From positions 186,001 through 250,000 of the forward strand of contig JAACJM010000013.1 in the NCBI GenBank assembly GCA_013368315.1: a stretch of DNA of 64,000 bases. Reading direction: 5' to 3'. The position numbers were made by a program, and so were the translations under genes. How positions within the stretch are numbered: the stretch's first letter is position 1; every line of letters begins with the position of its first letter. The stretch comes from Tetrapyrgos nigripes. Lineage: Eukaryota > Basidiomycota > Agaricomycetes > Agaricales > Campanellaceae. Below are positions 47,357 to 60,000 of this stretch, one piece after another. Below the pieces are notes generated by a model. The model had not been told where the DNA came from. It did not search any database and was given only the letters and a program-made list of their open reading frames with translations.

Positions 47357-49380
47357 ATGGTGTCCCTGGCCAACACCTACGGAAGCTTGTTGCTGGGGCT
47401 CATTCTCAGTGCCGTGTAAGTACCCGCATCGTTCTACCCTGACTAGTCTGAATCGATGGTAGCAGGTTGTACGGTATCAATGTGCTGCAAACGTATGCTT
47501 TCAGATTTCTCGTCTACCCCGTAATGATTGGTGAGTACGGGGAATTTGGTAGCTTTTTGTACTTCAGGTATGACCCCTTATCCCTGTGTGCCATTGAAAA
47601 CGTTGACGCGTGAAATTAGGAAATCCACTCGGGATACGACTATCATTAAAGCAATGGTAAGTCGTCTGGTCGACGAAAGTAGTCCGTCACCACTGAAAGC
47701 TTCCCTAGGTCATCACCTTGTGGTCAATATACTTTGTGACCGGACGCAGCCCTCCACCTAACCAGACTATTTATCCCGTTTCAAGTTGTTAGACACTGTT
47801 CATCTGGTCTTGTACACTATGGCTGTTTACTGGTGTCTGAGCGATCGTCCCTTCATGATCAGAGCGGTTGTTGATCATTACACCTAGGTACCTCGTCACG
47901 AACTTCTCCGACCCCAGAAAAGTATCGCACCCGGTTTGGTTAGTGGCCTGGTCCGATACGAAGATGACTTCTGACGAACCATTTCTCTGTTTACAGGAGT
48001 ATAAAGGTGCGCCAGTTCCGTATATCTCGTCACCCAGATCTGTCGAATGGTGTCTCAGCTCCAAACAGATTGCAATGTAAGGACAGCATCAGTTGAGAAA
48101 TGCCAACGAAAATCTTAATTTCAACAGGGTCTCATTGCTTTCATTGTTGAAGGGTAAGGTTTCTGGTTCCTTTTTCAGGGTGACTGGGGTGACGAGGTCT
48201 CGTTCTAGCTACTTCGCGCTACGGCTGTTCATTTGTGAGAATCACTTGCAAGAGAGGCAGATTCTTGAACTCACTAGCGCGTGTAGTGTCGAAGAATCTA
48301 TTCCTTACCGTGGTTATTCAATATTAATGATAAGTTATTGTGAGTAATCAAATGTTTTCTGTCCTATTAGTTGTTGTCTCACACATTCGTTCAGGTATCT
48401 TTGACATGCACTCACCTCAGCGCGTATCTTGACTTGGAACTTAGCGTTTTCCTGACCAGATGGTGTGATCCAGTGTTGGGCGTTGGTAAGTCTGAAAGTC
48501 ACAAAAAGGGATTTGACTTCTGAGCATATGAGCGAGTTTATCAAGAGTTTATTAGTCTTCACCGTGAAAAGGTACGACCGAATCTTTGCAAATCGGATGC
48601 TGCCATACTAACAGTGCTCCTAGCTTCCAGCTGACTTCCATGACGAAGTTTGATGACTTGATTGTACGCTACAGTTTCATCTGCGTTGCTTATCTGCTGA
48701 AGCGATGCTTCCCCCAAAAAAACTATACAGTGGTTGTGGCCGCTGGAATAAGGAGTGATGCTGCAGCAGACCTCTTGATCGCAGGTTTCCTGTGCTACTA
48801 TCTCAGTAAGATTCGGTACGGATGCTTGGTGTGGAAAGCGAATTATAATGCTGATTGCTATCCCTTTCCTTTCGTCAGGTCCGCTTTTCATCAGGGTGCC
48901 CTCAGTCCGGTCCGATCCCAATGATTCGTTTTAGCCAATCATATCAGGACCAACTCCTTGATCACCGTCCTCATGATTTACAGCGTTGAACTCTTTGCTC
49001 GTCACGTTGAGTCATTTTGTCTCGTTTACCTAGTGATATCTTCTGACGATGAGCATCATTCTGAATAGCTTAAACTATAGAGAATCCCTTCGCGAGAGAG
49101 CTAATCTTCCTCAAGAGAGTGGCAAATTGGTTCAGCTCTCGCCGTTGGGGGAGTCTCTTCGCCTTAGGGTAAGTCTCTCGCGCCATATGATTCCAGCAGT
49201 GTGAAGCTGAGCATTTGTCCTCTGGCAGAGTGATTCAAACCAACCTTCTCCTCTGCGCGGATCTGTTCAGAAGGACTCAGTTTATCACAAGGTTTATTCC
49301 AGCTCCAACTTTGTGAGTCTTTGTGTCTGTTCTCTACGGTTGGTACTGGCTTATCGACATCCACCTAAGTTAGTCGTCAG
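47357..49380 (+). pseudogene. Decayed DUF6534-type membrane protein gene (upstream copy)
   Basis: Exon by exon this is homologous to the intact gene at 49804: MVSLANTYGSLLLGLILSA, a 15-nt exon for FLYF, LDTVHLVLYTMAVYW, YLVTNFSDP, LQTDCN, GLIAFIVE, LSKNLFLTVVI, FQLTSMTKFDDLI, DLLIAGFLCYYLSKIR and ESLRERANLPQES. Four lesions relative to that copy: the acceptor before the LDTVH exon reads CAA instead of CAG (about 47782-47784); one base is missing at the start of the exon at 48731 (TGGTTGTGG against TGGGTTGTGG); three exons corresponding to LTTGLVT, LLDVIIVIT and FSLMPNNWVWL are absent between about 48900 and 49000; and the acceptor before ESLRE reads CAT (about 49058). It therefore cannot make a full protein. 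The intron positions are still those of its neighbour. Confidence 0.75.
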
Positions 49381-49803
49381 CGCTTCCCAGCACCATTAGT
49401 CCTACCTTCAACCAGAGTCCTTTGGGAGTGAAGAATTTTACGTCTGCAATATAAGGCTGGTGTGAGGGAAGATCAAATGGTGGAGGAGAATTCGAACAGT
49501 CGGATTAGGACTTTTCTGCCGCGGCAAATATTTAGTACTCCGAGTCTGTCATTGGTTAACGTCGAGGTCCTTGTGATCGTTTCTTGGGAATTGCGGTACA
49601 AAGGCTAAAAGTCTACCACCGAATTTGGAAGGCAATTTCCGATTTCTTTTCCAACTGACACGTCTTGATTCTTATACATCTTCCGTTTCTTTCCCACTGT
49701 TCAGTAGATTCTCTAAGATGGCATTTAAAGCCGGAGATTCTCCATATGATATTGTGTGCTTCTCTCCTTGAACCTTGCTCTTTCTGCTTGCTGGCCGTTC
49801 ATA
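49381..49803. other. Intergenic upstream of the intact DUF6534-type gene
   Basis: About 420 bp that should contain the promoter of the gene at 49804. No clear motif or coding region is seen. Confidence 0.55.
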
Positions 49804-52145
49804 ATGGCAGCCATGGATACCACTTACGGAAGCCTGCTGTTGGGGCTCGTTCTCAGTGCTGCGTAAATTTTTGCATTATTTTCTTTCTCTGAATGCTCCA
49901 TACTTAATCGATGAGAACAGGCTATATGGTGTCACCGTGCTGCAGACGTACGTTTTGATGTCCAAGTTCGTCTACTGGATAATGATGGGCTGAGTAATGT
50001 CGTAGCTTCCTGTACTTTCGGTGCGGCCCCATCTTTCTCGACTCTCGCAGAAGAGCTGACGCGTAAAACTAGGAAATATCCTCGGGATAGGGGAATAACT
50101 AAAGCATTGGTGAAGATCATTTCAAAAGTTGCAACTCGACATCTCCCGTTGATATTTCTCTTTAGGTTGTCATCTTATGGTCATTACTGCTTTCATTCTT
50201 GACTGCAGCGTCCCCCAGGCTAACAGGTGGCTTACAGGCTATTGGATACTTCCCATTTGATTCTGTGCACTATCGCGGTATATTGGTGCGTTGAAAGGAA
50301 TGTCTCCATTCATGCATACGCTGATAGCATTTAATTACCAGGTACCTCGTCACGAACTTCTCCAATACCGCCGCTGTAGCCAAGCTGACATGGTAAGAGC
50401 ACTTTCCACGTCTCAGACTGACACACTGGATGATGAGCTTTGTCACTATTTTCTTTCAGGAGCATGGAGGTGCGCGTCCCGTGTTCCGATATTTCGCCTG
50501 CTCAACTTCCGATTCCGAATGCGCTGTGGTCTCTCAGCTTCAAACCGATTGCAATGTAAGTCAGCCTGGAGAGTCTTCGCAGGTGAAAACTTGACCATCA
50601 AGCGCTTTAATTCCACAAAGGGTCTTATCGGTCTCATAGTTGAATGGTAAGAGTCTTCTTTTGCTACCGGTGCCGGGTTTACGAAGTTCCCATCGTAGCT
50701 TCTTCGCACATCGATTGTGGATTTGTGAGTAGCATTTGTGCATAACAGGCATCGACAGCACCTGAAGCTTTTGGTGGCGTGGTGTAGTGTCAAAGAATGC
50801 ACTTCTAACGGGAATCATTGTGAGTAAGATACCTGCTTTCTCGGTCCTTGTCTCACCTGTTTGATGTTTGACGTATACAGGTGGTCCTGCATGTATCCAT
50901 TTTGGTGCGTATGGTTTGTTGGACGTGCCACTGGATTTTTCACTTATCTGGCATAATGCTGCAGGTCTGGGCATTGGTAGGTAGCGAAAGTATTTGATCT
51001 TGCCTTCATGCACATGTAACGAACTTTATGGGACTAGTGTTCACCGTAGAAAGGTGAGAGAGTCGAGGTTTTTGTATAGCGCTGGTGTTATACTGACCAT
51101 ATCTCGCTCAAAGCTTCCAGCTAACTTCGATGATGAAATTCGATCATTTAATTGTGCGCCATTTTCGCTGGTCACCGGGTACCTACATCCTCACTCATTC
51201 TGAATACTAGTGGGTTGTGGGTGCTGGAATTGGGAGCGCTGCTGCAGCGGACCTCATGATTGCAGGTTCCCTGTGTTACTATCTGTCCAGAACTAGGTGC
51301 ATATTATCGTTACATGAAAGAGGCTTGCAGTGCTGACGAGTCTCTTCTTTCAATTTCCTTTAGGACCGGATTCCATAGGTATTTTTTCAGTCCAATCAGA
51401 ATTACAGTCCATTCTAAGCCGTACATCCTAATAGGACCGACTCGCTAATTACTCTGCTCATCATTTACAGTCTCACCACGGGTCTAGTCACCAGGTGAGC
51501 TAAGACTGAATCCTGTCGCCGCCTACAACATGTACTCACCTGAAGCAGCCTCTTGGATGTTATTATCGTGATCACCGTAAGCCAGCCACGTTCCTTGCCT
51601 GTGAACTGCTATTCATGTATCTACAGTTCAGCCTGATGCCCAACAACTGGGTCTGGTTGAGTGTCTTTTGGATTTGCGGAAAATGTATGCATGCTCCGCA
51701 ACCTTGGCATGCATGTCTTCACTGACTATTACCGTCGCAGGCTATGTGAACTCTTTGCTCGCTGCGTTGAGTCATTTTCTCCTGTTCACCCATGTATAAC
51801 TGCTGACCACGAGCATCAGACTGAACTCTAGAGAATCCCTTCGCGAGAAAGTGACTCATCCCCAAGGGAGCAACTTCATCCAGTTTACTCCAGTGGGAAA
51901 CACATCGGCTCGTCACCATAGGGTGAGTCATGCACACCACAGCTTTCCTAGCAGCCTTCCTGAGGTCCTTGTGGCAGAGTGACTTTACGATTCCAACGCC
52001 TTTGACTGTATCCATCCAGAGGGACACTGTGTTTCGAACGGATTATTCCAACGCCAGTCTTGTGAGCGTCTTGCTTCACATTGGGTTCGGGCTCCTTTCT
52101 AATTCTACTGCGAAATGTAGCCCTCTGCGATCTCAAGCCCTGTGA
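49804..52145 (+). CDS. DUF6534-type multi-pass membrane protein, 24 short exons
   Basis: Agaricomycete-type integral membrane protein of unknown function, predicted about 335 aa with about seven hydrophobic segments. Landmarks: DTTYGSLLLGLVLSAALYG, LLDTSHLILCTIAVYW, YLVTNFSN, LQTDCNGLIGLIVECFFAHR, LSKNALLTGII, FQLTSMMKFDHL, DLMIAGSLCYYLSRTRTGF, PNNWVWLSVFW and YVNSLLAALNSRESLRE. Exon starts-ends: 49804-49862, 49921-49947, 50006-50020, 50073-50109, 50166-50179, 50238-50285, 50342-50392, 50460-50469, 50538-50555, 50621-50646, 50699-50724, 50788-50819, 50881-50908, 50965-50976, 51038-51053, 51114-51153, 51211-51296, 51364-51420, 51471-51494, 51549-51576, 51627-51684, 51741-51765, 51820-51922, 51978-52145. 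The reading frame survives all 23 joins. Introns are 50-68 nt. The family name comes from the DLxIAxSLCYYL and NSLLAxLNxR patterns. Confidence 0.72.
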
Positions 52146-52382
52146 GCCCTGTCAAGGGATCGAGAAGTGACCATGACTTCAAAGAGGACTTGTAAGGGAA
52201 GCTTGTTTTGCGGAAACAAATCCTGGGTTTGGGTTTCTCAGCTTTATAAATTATACCATTCTTTTGTACGCCTGCACTGCAATGACCTTGTAAGGAAGTC
52301 CGTAGTTAGTATACTAGTGTAACTCTTGGTTTGGAGGATTTTTCGGGCTTGCTTTGACCTCGAAAAGTTCCCACGATTCAGT

Positions 52383-54166
52383 ATGTCGGGCAACCTTCGC
52401 GACGCCTTGCTAAACGACCTCAAGGCCCTCCCTGGAGTACGCGAATTTCACCTTCATGTCGTCGTTTCAGCACCTAGGAAGCATTCTACTCTCTTTCAGT
52501 ATGCTCAGCCTCGTTGCAGGACGTATATGCAAGACGTCCTAGTTCTTCTTTCAGAACAACCCACCCCGGATTCTCCTCGTGTTCTGGTCACTGCTATTGA
52601 AGCATGTGTGTATAATATCCCGACAACTTCTTGTGCCATATTGTATATTTCAAAGGTCGATTCTACAGGACAGGCATCTTACCCATCCCCGACCGCCACT
52701 CTCGTCAAATCGTTCCTGTTATACTACACCGATCCAACTACGCGTCCCATTGTCGCAGATCACTTTTGGATACACCTCTTTGCGCGCGCGCAAAGCCAGT
52801 ATCTATTCCCCAACTCCGCAGACCATCCAGGGAAGCGTCCTTTGAGTGACGTGAAGCTCTGTAGTTGGTGGAAACAAGTCCTCAGCGGCACAGCCGAAAA
52901 GCTCCAGGAGCGAATTGACAGCACTGGGACTGGCCGAAAAGCACTCATCAAACTGTTCTATATCCTACCAGGGTACGAAAAGTTGGAGGCAGAGTACACA
53001 TTGCTGAAACACATATCATCAACGTCAACCCGGTCATCTTCATCATTATCCTCATCATCTCTTCCCATGGCTCATCGCCATCAACTCTCCTGGACGTATG
53101 GCCATCCCTATTCCCAGACTGATATACCTCTGCCCTGTGCTCGGAACACTTCGAGCTCCGGCCTCGAGTCCGACTCCCATTCTGAAGTTATGAATAATCT
53201 GGGAAATTATATCCCATGGTTTGACGATGACCCCAAGTCGAGATTTTTGGACGAGATAGCGTATACAGCGGATAAAGAGGGGATCAGCTCTCCAGCTCGG
53301 AAGCGTCTGCGAACGGTATCTACTTCTGCTCCATCTACATCTATATCGGAATCGAATGGAGAAGGTTCCGAAAGCGTATTAGCCTCAGTATCTGATGGGT
53401 ATCATCGTCATAGTGGTGTTCCAGACGGTGGTCCTGAAGGCTCTAACGAGAAAAGCGGCGACAGCAGGAATGGGAAGGAAGGTGGTGATCGTCCACTCGG
53501 AGAACTAGGAAAAGTCACCCTGATGAGTTTTGGGAGAGAATGTCTTTCCGACAGGAGTGTGTTGCGGGGGCTGTGACGGGATTTTTTACATTGGGTATGA
53601 CTATGTTGAAGGAGAAAGATGATGGGGAGGATGATGGTGGTGTAAGGAAATCGGCAGTCTCACCCCTCGCCCCACAACCCGGACAGGTGTCCTCCAAGAT
53701 AAATAAACGCATCGTTACATTGTTAATGACAGGCGTCGAGTTTTCAACGACGGAACGCGCCATACGCGCCACGGAGTCTTTGGAGAGCACAATTAGAGGG
53801 TTGTGTGAAGGGATCGCGTCTACGCCGATTCCTGTTATTCAAGTACCACAGGCAAGAGTGTCGACTGCTGCTGCTTCTTTTGGGGACGACCGGAAGACTC
53901 CTGAAAGGGAATCGTCTTCTGCCTTGCTTGCGCCTCCAAGAACACCTCCGCCTCGGGGCAAACGCATTGCTCTACCTGACATCTCGCCGAATCCGTTCCC
54001 AGAGCCTGAAACATCTTTGGAGACATACAATTCGTATATATACGGATCTGTATGTGTTAGCAATGCCGTCAGCACTGTGCAGGAGAAAGACAGGTCAGAA
54101 AGGAATGGAAATGGACCACATGTGACGGTTCTGACTGCCCGGAAGAAAAAGAAGAGAGCCGAATGA
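52383..54166 (+). CDS. RTT109: RTT109-type histone H3K56 acetyltransferase, single exon with a 1-nt frameshift
   Basis: Fungal Rtt109/KAT11 acetylates newly made histone H3 at K56 (with Vps75/Asf1) during DNA replication and repair. Seen: LPGVREFHLHVVVSAPRKH at the start, RPIVADHFWIHLFARAQSQY, the tryptophan pair in SDVKLCSWWKQVL, and IPWFDDDPKSRFLDEIA. The start at 52383 gives the natural N-terminus MSGNLRDAL. No intron is visible. At about 53517-53522 (GTCACCCTGATG) the frame moves: the first frame ends at TGA 53574-53576, while the family-like continuation DEFWERMSFRQECVAGAV and the rest to 54166 is in another frame. One missing C in the C run explains it. Lys-rich KKKKRAE is the C-terminus. 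Confidence 0.85.
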
Positions 54167-54767
54167 GAAGGGACATCTGATGCAGTATGTCGACATTGTT
54201 ATAGATATGTGAGTGCGAAGAGCTTTTCTAGTGCGTTTGGATAATGATTCTCAGCATCTTTAGTCTGTCAAAGAGTACGGATTATGTACAGGTTCATTGA
54301 TATGTGGTGTGGTTCCTCCGTGAATGTTATCCGGTTCTGAGTCCCATGACACGAACGATAATGGAGTATAGAGTTGTGCTTCAGTAAGGATGTGTCAGAT
54401 TCTGGAGTGCATCGCTGTTGGATGGAACAGGAGGTGGTTGCGCATGGCGTGCAAAAGAGAGCGCTGTGTCGGAGAGGATACTGGCGAAGGATGAAGGATG
54501 GATGAGGCACTGCAGACTGACAGAGTTGCTATGTTTTTAATTTTGTATCGTTCTGAAGCGATGCCGCGTTGATGATGGTATGATCGGATTACGCGAGTGG
54601 TTCTATGGAATGTTCTGTTTTAATTAAGTGTATATGCATCCGATGTTGAATATTCACTTGGTTGTTGTCTCCATCTACCATCCTTCACAACCGTCGTCGT
54701 CGTCTCAGGTAGCCATTCGCTGCCTTCCTCGTTGTCGTCGCTGTCGTCGTCGTCGTGGTTTGACCCA
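54167..54767. other. Intergenic between RTT109 and the coiled-coil protein gene
   Basis: About 600 bp without recognisable coding content. A GTC-GTC-GTC trinucleotide run lies at about 54732-54756 just before the next start codon. Confidence 0.55.
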
Positions 54768-57030
54768 ATGTCCGTCAAGCAAGGCAACCCCCCGCCCTCT
54801 CTTCCGTCTTTCGCCTCGACCTTCTCCAACAGGTCTCTCAGTAAATTTCCCAATGACGACAACTCCCTTCCTCCGATACAGTCACGATCCTCCAATGAAC
54901 CTTTTCGTCGCGTAGGCTCGCCCTCGGGCCAGCCTCTTTCGCGCCAGCCTTCCAACGACGACCTCCATTCACGCGCAGCTGGGAGAAAACGCACTCATGC
55001 AGAGTCTTCTAGTAGAGATGACGATCAGCACTCCCTCTCCGAGTCAGTCCTCGAGTTTTTCTCGCTCTGTTCTCAATTCGTGTCCTTACGGTTCATATTG
55101 TCTTTCTCACAGTCGGGGTTCTCCTCGAGTTAAAGAAGAACCAGAACAAGATATGCTAGAACCCTCTCCTCCACCTCCTTCAATTAGTCACTCCGAAGCC
55201 AGAATCATTGATAACACTTCAGTACCACCACCACACGCTACCGTCCTACCGTCTCCTCTCAAAAAACGCCGTATCACTGTCAGCGGCACACCCGCCCTCA
55301 ACACCGATGTACGGCCTCCTCCTGATCCTGCCAACTCTACCCCTATCTCTCCCGTCGTCATTGGCTGTACCATCCAACGCGACAATGTCGACCAAGTCCG
55401 TTCGATGATCTCTGTGAAACAGAAGCAACAAGCTTTGATCGAACAAAGAAGAGCCAGCGTAACGGGACCGACGCCTGCACCCCCTGAAGACCGGTCAGGA
55501 GCACCTGCGAAACAATCCAACTCTAACAGTTCCAGGCCAGCGCGTCGCAGTCCTAATGCAGGAGGTTCTAGTTCACGTCGTCATACTGTGGTTTCCACGA
55601 CACTGCCAGTACCAGCGAGTCCTAAAACTCCCCATATTCCTGGCCAGCAGTCTTCTGCTCCGCCTGCGCACAATCAGCCTCCGTCTAGTAGTGTCCCGGC
55701 CCATTCACTCCCACCTCCGTCGATCAGTTTTGCTCGACGACGGGCTGCGCAACTATCGGCAGCCGGGAAGAAAAAGCCTGCAGATATTCTCATCAGCCCA
55801 CGCGAACAACAGACACCAGAACAGTTTGCTCCCTCTATTCAGAGTGCACCTCCCGTTCCTCAGGCTGGACAAGTCAACACTTATGCGGCGAGGATGATGC
55901 TACCGCGGTTGCCATCTGTCATGGCTGCAGGTGATAATATTCGGCGCACCACGGCTGTAAACGTTCCCCCAACACCGACTAGGTTTTCTCTACAGAGAAA
56001 CTCGACTTCCCAAGTACCACAACCTATACCGGGCATCTCAGGTCGATCTCCGCCGAATGCATCAGTCCCTATCTCATCAAATCTTGTTCCCCCTACGCCC
56101 CATTCCCTGCATCATCCTGGTTACAGTGGCGAGAAATCAGCTTTCCTTGCCCCATTCGAGACGTTTTATGATGCACTCAATGACTCGAAACAACTCAAGA
56201 ATTGGCTGTCAGACCAGGTGCAGAGATCAAATACATTGATGCAGAGCCTTACTCAGCAACAAGAAAAGATGCATGAGATGGTTGATGCATTGGTGGAGAA
56301 GAGGGTTAGCGGTATGCGGGCCGAGATGTCGGGGTTACATAGGCGAGTGGAGGAATTGGAAGACGCGTTGAGGGCTGCTACCTCCAGTAGGCACGGTAGT
56401 ATTGAAAGTGCTGGATTGCCCGTCAAGAACAAGGGCAAACAACCTCTTCGTAACGGTCTATCAACCGCTTCTGGACCCGTTCCGATGGAAACTTACACCT
56501 TCCCTCCAATCTCAAACCCTGAACGTGGACGACGTATAGAACCGGAACGAGGAACGAGAATGGTGTCGCCTGGTTGGAGTCATCCTCAGGATCGAGATCG
56601 AGATCGAGACCGAGATACCCCGAGTATACAAGTTGGAGAGGGTGAAAGAGGGTCTCCATCACCCTATGATTCTAGAAGGTTGTCTGTTTCCGCTGATCGC
56701 TCAACGCAACCTCGGACTCCGTCTCTTCTTGGTCGCTCGCCGCCACCGCCACCGATGCAAATAAGGGATATTTCTAGGGATAGGGACGTACGGGATGTAC
56801 CAGGTTCGAGTTCGAATTTGGCACCACCGCTATCATCACACGGCAAGATATCGAGACCAGCTGGAAATATGCATCGGCAGCATTCGAGTCCAAGGATGTC
56901 GCATTTGTCAGAGAGAGATAGGGACAGGGACAGGGACATGGATAGGTCAGCGTCTTCGCCACCTCGGAGACTAGAAGATAGTCGGAGAAACTCTATCCCT
57001 GGCCACACGCCAGACGATAGGGAACGCTGA
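54768..57030 (+). CDS. Low-complexity protein with a C-terminal coiled coil, unknown function
   Basis: Not recognised as a family. Exons 54768-55042 and 55113-57030 join in phase (GTCAGT donor, CACAG acceptor), giving 730 aa. Residues 1-450 are rich in Pro, Ser and Arg with basic patches (LKKRRITV, PARRSPN). A folded segment of about 85 residues (FETFYDALNDSKQLKNWLSD through RVEELEDALRAATSSR) is a predicted helix and coiled coil. The tail carries Arg-Asp repeats (DRDRDRDRD at about 56592 and 56920). Such a layout suits a nuclear scaffold or RNA/transcription-linked protein, but this is only inference from composition. Confidence 0.7.
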
Positions 57031-60000
57031 CCGTGAATGAATCAGTGATAAAGGATGAGCTTGTTTAAAGCTATCTTAGTCGACGTTCTCGGTACTTTTA
57101 TTTTTTCTCTCTTCAAGTTTCCTGTTCCTTTTCACTCATCTCTTTCTTGTGATAACGCCCATGATTTTTCTCTCTTTGTTGATCGATACATACGTTCCAG
57201 TTTCGCGTACGCCACTATGAGTTTGTTGTTGACCTCTGTGATTTGGATGTGTACATAGATAAGGGTGGACTTTTTGTTTTGGGCGTTCCTCTCGATTTGT
57301 TTTTTTTTTTTTGGTTTTCTTTTTCTCTCTTTCTTTGTTCTTTTGCTTTGTATGATCCACTCTCGTATTCTTGATTTATATGACTGTTTCTCTACTATCT
57401 ATCGACCCCAAAATTCATTCTTATTTCACCTGTTGCCTGTCTGCTTTACATCCAGCTTGAGGTCTCCAACGTTTCAACTTGTCTGCTGCTCGTCGCTCCT
57501 TGCCTTCGTAGACTCTTGATTTTGGTCCCATTCTGATTTCTTGGATTCTAGTCTTTTTTGGGTTTTGGGTTTTGTCTCTGTCTACGCCTCATCTCAGCTC
57601 AGTCTCGCCTCATCTCTGCGTTCTTCGCAAAACCTCTGACGTCTCTCGTTCATTCATTCATCCACACCCGTCACGGTCCATCTCCACCTCTCCACCTCGA
57701 CATCCTAGTTCTCCAATGGATATTCCACTGGGATAATTGGTACATAATGATATAAATTGACTGGAATCACGGAGCCTGGCTACTAGTCTGTCCTTTCTCT
57801 TTCTCCCTGTCCTTTCTTTTCCTCTCCTCTCTCTCGAAGTCTGTACTACGATATTCATTCTTTCCTTCTTACATGGACACACTCTTTTAAAATGGACACA
57901 CTCTTTCTTTCTTACAATGGACTAGCATTCTTTTGCTTTCACTCTTGCTTTCACTCTTTTGATGGACTCACACGCACTCCTTTGGATTACGATGGACGAT
58001 CACTTATCGAGGACTATTCACACTCCTTGTTCGACTCCCGCTCGTTTGCTGCATTACCGTTCCTTCCTTTAAACAAGTTGCCACAGCTACTGTCACTGTT
58101 TTGCATTCACATTAGCCTCTTACATAGCAGTATCTACCCTACCCTACCCCCATTCGTACTTCCCTGGCTACCCAAACTTAGTTTGAACGTTTCTATTCTA
58201 GTACCACTCCAATTGCAACTAGGTACTCTCTACCTTTACCTCCATCTTAACTTCTTTACCTTTCTAGGCGCGTACCGTACTGTCTCTATCTGCTGCTCCT
58301 CCTCGTTTCTTTATGTTTCAACCATGTACAATATATATTTAACAATAGGTGTATAATCAGATTCAGTATCGTTCTTCTCTGTCCTTTCCCTTCCAAATCT
58401 GTCTCGTCCGAATCCGTCTCGTTCACATGTTTTAGCTTTTTTTATCTCGCTTCCACATTGACCATGAGTCTATGACAAGCAGAACGTACCTCTTTTTGTT
58501 AGATCTGCACGGCTCATTCTGAACCCGCGAACCTGCGAACGGCTCCGACAGTTGTGCGGGTGACAGACTGATTGCCTGACAAAAGCAATGGAATTATAAG
58601 CATTGGCGATGTATGTAGTGCATGGACCCCAGGCTAGGAGAGGCTAGGCATCAGCCGTCTACATATCTGAATCATGATAATGTGGCGTTCGTCTGATTTC
58701 CAGTGTCATTCTGTGATATTTTATACATTGTACGGTGCTTCCTTGATAATTCCGGTGTCACTGACCCACTGTATGCGCATTGCGGGTTCCCGACAAGTTC
58801 CCGATAGTCCATGTGCCAGTGCCCATCAGTCTGGACTGTCGTCATTGCCATTGATTGCATCAGTATATCACTCAGGCTTCAGACCAAAACCAAAAAGCCG
58901 ACGAGGTGATAAGTATTAGGAATTTCAGCGCTAAGCCTACAGAATACATGGCCGGGGGGACAACGATAGTACTTAAAGGGACGACGTACTCGGGGCGAGG
59001 GTAAGTAAATAGGTAATCCTGGCCATCACTCACTGGCAGGCTGCGCTGGTAATGTTAATCTGGAGGTACCGGTGTCGCCTTTGTCATATTTGTTCGTTGA
59101 GGAATTTTCGAAAGACTTCGTGGTCATCAAGAGGAGAGGAAGATGGTACCGGTGTAGAGCTCACTACGTAGCGGAACCAGAGAATTTGGCGGTTCTAATA
59201 AGCTAGCTTGGGTCTGCCTGGGGAAGACTTTTAGTTTTGAGACCAAGCAGCAACATGACGTAGATCATACTAGTTCTAGCTCTCAAGCTCTCTAGCCCAG
59301 AAAATTCACTGAGACAGGCGCTGTAGCAGTTACATACTCCTCCGCCCCCTGGGAGTTGGAGGAGCAGAGATGGTGACCAGAAAAATCTATAGCTGTGGAA
59401 TCCCAGGCGTCCTGTCTCCGTCCTCGACCACGCAGAGACCGTGTCTCCAGTCGAATTCAAGAAGACTGCAACCAAGGTATCCGTTTGCTATCGATGATTG
59501 CTAGCGAAAAGTCACTTGAGATGCTGGACAAAATAAGAGTCAAGTGCACGCAAGAATACCGATTTGTCCAGGTCCACGTACTTTGAGCATTCTCGTACTT
59601 GGCATGAAAACCTTTCGATTCACGTAAGAGCCAGTCTGCAATTCGGGTGCAGTTTCCAGCATTGAAGCTCTCCGGGTCTATAAGACGAAGAAACCGTACT
59701 TACCCTTCACACTTGATTTTCTTCGGGTACGATAACAAGACCCAAGAAAAGCACGATAAGACGTACGAGGGCGTATTCAAGCATACCCTTGGGACTTCAT
59801 TGGTCCGGCTAAGATGCAGATATCACGTTCAATGTCGCAGCCTTGTCCGTGATAAGTATAGATCTAAAGTGATTCCAGTGTGTTAGCTCCGAGTAGCAAG
59901 GTAGTTGCAGGGAGACTTTCAAGGAAATTTTCCTTGCGATTGTGCTTGCAAATCATGTACAGAAAAAGAAGAGGACAAGAATGGGAATTTCGGGGTGTAA

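Noticed and set aside
51379..51390. A 12-nt GT...AG segment (GTATTTTTTCAG) in the DUF6534-type gene that could be read as an intron
   Set aside because: Far too short to be spliced; being a multiple of three it is simply kept as coding sequence.
56592..56945. Short tandem GAGATC / GGGACA repeats as a minisatellite
   Set aside because: They lie in frame inside a coding exon and encode Arg-Asp repeats, so they are explained by the protein.
57892..58356. About 154-codon open frame in the T/C-rich tract
   Set aside because: Same compositional artefact; no recognisable domain.
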